Translations under genes and position numbers: made by a program | Source of the DNA: Reticulitermes speratus | Taxonomy: Eukaryota; Arthropoda; Insecta; Blattodea; Rhinotermitidae | DNA: 64,000 nt | Direction of reading: 5' to 3' | Assembly: GCA_021186555.1 (NCBI GenBank) | Contig: JAJKFL010000427.1 | Location: forward strand, 24,539,238 to 24,603,237 | Notes under the pieces: model-generated | Databases searched by the model: none | The model's input: the letters and a program-made list of their open reading frames with translations, nothing else | What the model was told of the DNA's origin: nothing | Part shown: piece after piece, positions 56,101 to 62,100 of the stretch | How positions within the stretch are numbered: position 1 is the first letter of the stretch | Layout: each line of letters begins with the position of its first letter

Positions 56101-59100
56101 ACTGAGAGGGTAACAGTGAAAACACCACACAAGGCAAATGCCTAAAACACACCCTACAGATGCTTTACCAAAAACAGCAGTGTAAGCGGTGGATTCTACA
56201 TGTTCTGCTGGGTGTCAAGACAGAATGGCCAGCTCAAACTTGTGCATGCGTGTTGGACACAATTATTTCCTTCTTCCAGCCACCTTACAGAGGGACAACT
56301 GTGAAATTCCAGCAGATTTACAAATTCTATTCCACACTTGCCTGAAGTTCATTATTTTGCAGCTGTATGCATCCTGTTTCATGAACTTTTACACAGGATA
56401 GCTCAGTCAGTACAGTGACTAGGCTATAAGGCTGAATAACCTGTGGTTCAGTTCCCAAAAGGGACAATAAATTTTCTCTTCTCCAAAATGGGACTCTGGG
56501 ACCCACCTAGCCTCCTACTGAATGGGTAGCAGGGGTTCTTAACTCAGGGGTCAAATAGCTGGAACATGAATGTGACCACTTACCTCCATCTAGAGCAAAG
56601 GCAATGAATGACTGGCGCTACAGTGACAACTTTATTTTTTATGTACAATGAAAATAACTTCTTTGGTTTGGACATGTATGTCTCCCATTGTCCTATTTAC
56701 TTTGTTTGGCTGTTATGTTCCACACAGCCCAGGTTGTTTTTTTCCTTTGGGTGCATGCGGCTGACACTACGCCACAGTCTACAGTTAATCTAAGTCTCAG
56801 ATGTAATACATACATTAAGTACTCTCAACTGCACCATTAAGCACAGTACCCTCATAATCACACTTACATATGTGGTTATTATGACTGTTGTGAGCTGCTG
56901 CTCTCATGAACTGATGGTCTATCATCCTCCCTCCATCCCACATCACACATCATGACACAACACAATCTTGATATCTGCACAATCCAGACCATGTTTTTCC
57001 ACACAGTGATCTTATTCTGTCAAGACCATTCATCCAGGGCTGTCAAATCCACAATTTTGGGTTCCTTCATGTCATTTCCTGGTGGCTGGGATAGCGTAGG
57101 CGGTATAGCAACCCGCTACGAGCTGGACAGTCCGGGGATTGAATCCCGATGGGGTGAGATTTTCCGTGCCATCCAGACCAGTCCCTAGGCCCACCCTTCC
57201 TCCTGTACATTGGGTAAGGGGTCTTTCCCGGGGGTAAAGCAGCTGGAGTGTGGTGCTGACTATCCAACCCCTTCTAGTGTCAAGTTGTGAATGTGTTGGA
57301 GCAAAACCTCCACCTCCACTCAGTTCCTGCATAGGCACATCATGGGGTGACCTCATGTAATTTCCCCTGGTAGTACAATAAAATTTCTTCACCAGTGGAG
57401 TTAGAAAATAGAAAACGTTCATACTTGAACACTACATGGCATGAAAGAAATCTTGTAGTCTTCATATTTGCAAAATAACAGACCCATCTACCAGTTCAGG
57501 ATCTCTACAGGACTGCCATTCTGTCCTCCTTAAGCTTGCCCTGAGGACATGTTAATGCATTCCACCCCCCAACAATTTTTCCCATGAAATTTCTGTCCGA
57601 ACACTGTGCTGAAGGCTCTTACGCAACCACGTATGTGGTTATATCACCTGCCAGTAGGTGGCATATAATGCCTAAATATCTCTAAATTAAACTGTTTATC
57701 ACTGTGGTCATTCTGCATAAAAATGTCCAAAAACAGAGACAGAACTGCACTTAACTAGCAAGCACTGGACGTGTTAAACACTGATGGCACAACACATGTG
57801 GAAAACCTCTAACAATGCTAACTTGAATTAAAGTTGCTGTAAGTTTTCTGCACTTTCAGATAATAAATCAATATCGTCATTGGAAATTCTTCAAGGGCAC
57901 TCATAAAAATAAACCCTTCACATATAAACATTTCCCACAGACTATTTCACAACAGATAAACCAATCAGAAGCACTCTGATGGCAGTTTCCGACAGTGAAT
58001 GCTTCAGCGTAAATGCTGACAGCTCACACAAACAGAAGGCACAAAGTACGAGATTATGCACTACCTGCTCAGCCAGGTCCTGAATTTCAGGATGTGGTTC
58101 CACAATCACACGCTGGAAGATGTGTCTCAGGGCGTCCTGTAACAGGGCTGCAGTCCAACTCATACCATTGCCAACACTATGCTGTGCAGTCAGAGTGCGC
58201 AGAGTCTGCAACGTAGCGCGACGAACAGACGATGTGCTATGGCACAGGAAAGGCCACAAACGTGGCACCACCTCACTCAGTGGCTGTGGTCTGTGAATAC
58301 GACACACAAATAAAACACAGTTACATGACGATACGGTGGGACAAGTTCACTTACTTGGACTTCGTCCATCATCACACTTTGTAACACAGCGTACCCTTGA
58401 TTATCCATTTGAGGATTATCCAGTTGCAGACTGTCTGTGCACAGTCGTAAGTTACTAACGACTAATGACAAAGGTGGGAAATAAAGTGATTTAGTACTGA
58501 GTACTCAAATCAAATCCTCAATACAACCAAAGATCAGGGTCTATTTACGTAAAAAAAAATAAGCATCTACTCGTCAGCAATGTATATATTATCCATACAA
58601 TAAATAAATTGGTTTTTTTTGTTTGTAGCTCAATGACACACACGTTTTGGACTATCCGTGTTTCTAAAATATCTGTGCACCCCCCCCCCCCCACCATCAC
58701 CCTGGATAATCGAGAGTACGCTGTATATAAAATCACAATGTTTCAGAAATGGGTTCTATTTCTGGCTTCAGGTAGACACAATATTAACAGGCTCCTGCTC
58801 TAGTGTGTTCGCATAGCTATTCCAGTGCACAGCAACAGCTCTATCTATGGGATCAAAAGCACAGGAAATCTCTTTAAATACTGCAAGTTTTGAGGTTCTC
58901 CAGGCTTCTGGGTTGAAACGCTGCTTTGCCAGGTAAGTAGCAATGGATATTTCAAAGGAACACTGAGAACCACTTACCCAGTGACACAGCATTACATCCA
59001 AGATGAGGTTCCTCTTTAAATCGTGTCTAATGAGGACAGAAATAGAACCCATTTCTAATACACTGTGATTTTTGTACAAAATGCTGTGATAATGAAAACA

Positions 59101-62100
59101 AGTCCAAATGAATATTCTTACATATTAAATCAACTTAATACAACAGTGGCTGGGAACAAACCAATAAAGCACACTCTTTTCTTTTTAAATGCATTCTTTG
59201 TTATTTTGCACATACCACTGGCAATGATTTCCATTTATTGGAGATAAAACCCACCGCCACAAAGCTAATCAAACTACACACTTCACACTGCATAATCAGA
59301 AATATTTTTCCTTACATTAAATTAAGTATCATCCATATAAAAAAAAGTTCAAATAAAAGTTACAGACCACAATAACCTTCCAATTTTATTACACAACAGT
59401 TTTTGGTATAATGTGCCATTTTTGAGAAAACTGAAATACCATTTCAGCTTCATGTAAAACAGACCAATACGAACAAAAATTAAATTTGGCTGACAACTTT
59501 CGGTATAAACCCCCACTATATAATCACAAGTTCAGAGGATAGTACAAAACACCGACAGGAGGAAATGACAATTTTGAGTGCTGACATTTTCACATCAGTG
59601 TAGCATCTGACACAATGTAGTTTGGTATATATACTGCAGGTTCTCCTGAAATACTGGTGTACAACTAACAAACTACAGGGCATCACATCCTGATGACAAG
59701 CATTCTCTATATATGTATTTTTGTGTGCATGCAGTATATAACAACACATAAGAAGTGTTTCAGAATGATAAGACATACAGCCATCCAAGACCAACCCATA
59801 CGACGTCAAAACATGAAATACTCATATTTCACTCTCACTTGTGACAACATGTGCAGTTTTACGTACGACATGTGTTTGTGTACAAGCGGTAAGCTGAGCA
59901 GAGCTGCTAGAAGCCCCATAAAGCTGTTACAGGCAGCAGCCAATTCATCTTGTTCTAACAGCAAGTCCCACAATCTGCGCACCGTCACCTCCACCTGATC
60001 TGGCAGATCCGATATAATCTTGGCTGCAACTGGTATCAGCGCAGACGCCGCCACGGCCCCAACATCATCCACCGGGTCCCCAAGACCGTCCAAGATGTGG
60101 GCGAATGCCAACGGCAGTATCTCACTCACAAGGTCCTACAAACCAAGTAAGAAAACATCAAACAAGGTAGATGAATAATGGCATCATATGAGAGCTAAAC
60201 AATTGAACAAAATATCATGAGTAAATTACATTTCTAACAATAACCTGCTTTACACAATCACCTGTCAGGATAGCAAAATCTTTGAGTCTATGATGGCTAG
60301 AACAGAAAGAGAATTCTGGTAGGGTAACTTTTCAGAAAACTGAGGTACATGAATAACTAGAAAATGGATTTCAAGAACTAGAATGTGAGGTTAGGGATGA
60401 CTGAACTAGTCAACAGCAAGTTATGATGTTAGCAGTGTCCAGTGGTGTCAAATCGTAATTATAAATGTGCTGTGAAGAAATCCAAACAAAGGCAATGAAA
60501 TGATTTCTTGCCTGGAAATCTGCTCAAGTGAGATCTTCTAGCTGGTAACCCCTGTTCCTGCTTCCAAAGCGAACTGGGAGCTTACCGTATAATCTTGTCT
60601 GTTGGTGTGCTCCCTCAAATTCAAAGGAACATGAATTCCCACAGGTGAAAATATGAGCAGGCACAAATCTGAATGGGCGTGAAGGTTGAGTGAGCAGAAT
60701 TTTGGTCAGAACAAATTCATGTTCATGTGCATGTGGGGGGTAGAAATAACTTGAGAGGACTCACCTATAACATGAAAGGCTCTGCAGTCTTGTACAAACT
60801 CAACTAAGCAATTCAATGCAGTGCAATTAGATTATTCTTCTCTGTTTCATTTCTCTGTACTTATTTACATTGCTACTCAGCCCAAATGTATCATACTTCA
60901 GGTTAATTATAAGTCAAAAATGCTAATGAACGATGCCTTTGGAAGCGAACCATCCTAACATATGGTGACACCCTCTTCAGACATTTTTGTAAAAATTACA
61001 CACATCAAGCCAATTAAGCAGAAAACATCTTAAAATGGTAAACCCAAAAATTTTATTTCATAATTCTGTATTGAACTTGACACTCAAATATTATTCCATA
61101 CAAATTCTGCATTAAATGATCCATTTTCACCATCAAACCACAATGTTATTCTTACCTTATTTAGTGATTTTGACACAATCTTGAACACAAGACAACATAC
61201 AATGTCACAAGCACAACTGCTAGATTAACAGCTCATTCTTGCCATAAGTATTCCATAAATATCAATTCCACCTTAATATATTTTGCTGCTTTCACCTTTT
61301 TCCCACTCAGCTACTCAATTACACATACTGACAAAGGAAGCAACCATACCCTGGATGAATAAAAGGACCTTCTGCTTATCACTTATACATTTAGTACCCA
61401 CGAGAAATCATATTCTGAACAAATGACTTACAAACCTCTTGAATGCATCCTGTTATTATTGTAAAAGATGTCCTGTATAGGCATATAAAATATACATAGT
61501 AATAAAATATAAATAATAGCACAAATTCCACATGAAACATTTATTACAGTTAAGTCTATGCTATCACAAATTCTATACAAATCTACATTAACAATGAACA
61601 CAATTTCAATCTGGTATGTTTCACTATGATTCTATTTACAGATACATAAGACACATTAGTTCTTACCGGCTTCTTGCTAAACCAGATTTCACTCCTCTGG
61701 GACACAAAACCATTTCGTTTGGTCAGAGGATACCAATGTTTTGGAGGAACTTCCTGCTCCCATCTTCAGGGTAAAGGACTAAATGTTACCTGTTCACCTA
61801 CCTGGAAGATGGCAGCAATAGATTGCTCTGCAACACTGAGACCTATGTACCGAAAAACATGGTACTACATCCCAGAACACCATAATCTCAATACCTATAT
61901 ACCAAAAAACATGGTGTCACATCTCAGAACACCATAATCTTTACATCTACCTAAAAAACCAAGTGGTGTAAAAACCTAGAACACCATAATCTTCATACCT
62001 ACATATCAAACACGGTGTCACACATCCCAGAACACCATAATCTTGATACCTACACAACCAACCACATGGTGTCACATCCCAGAACACCATAACCTTGATA

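Noticed and set aside
61745..61790. Further hammerhead copy in the 'VTPCSLV' repeat (CTGAAGATGGGAGC...AAAACATTGG)
   Set aside because: Lacks the GAAA box and a complementary stem I; resemblance may be shared ancestry or chance.
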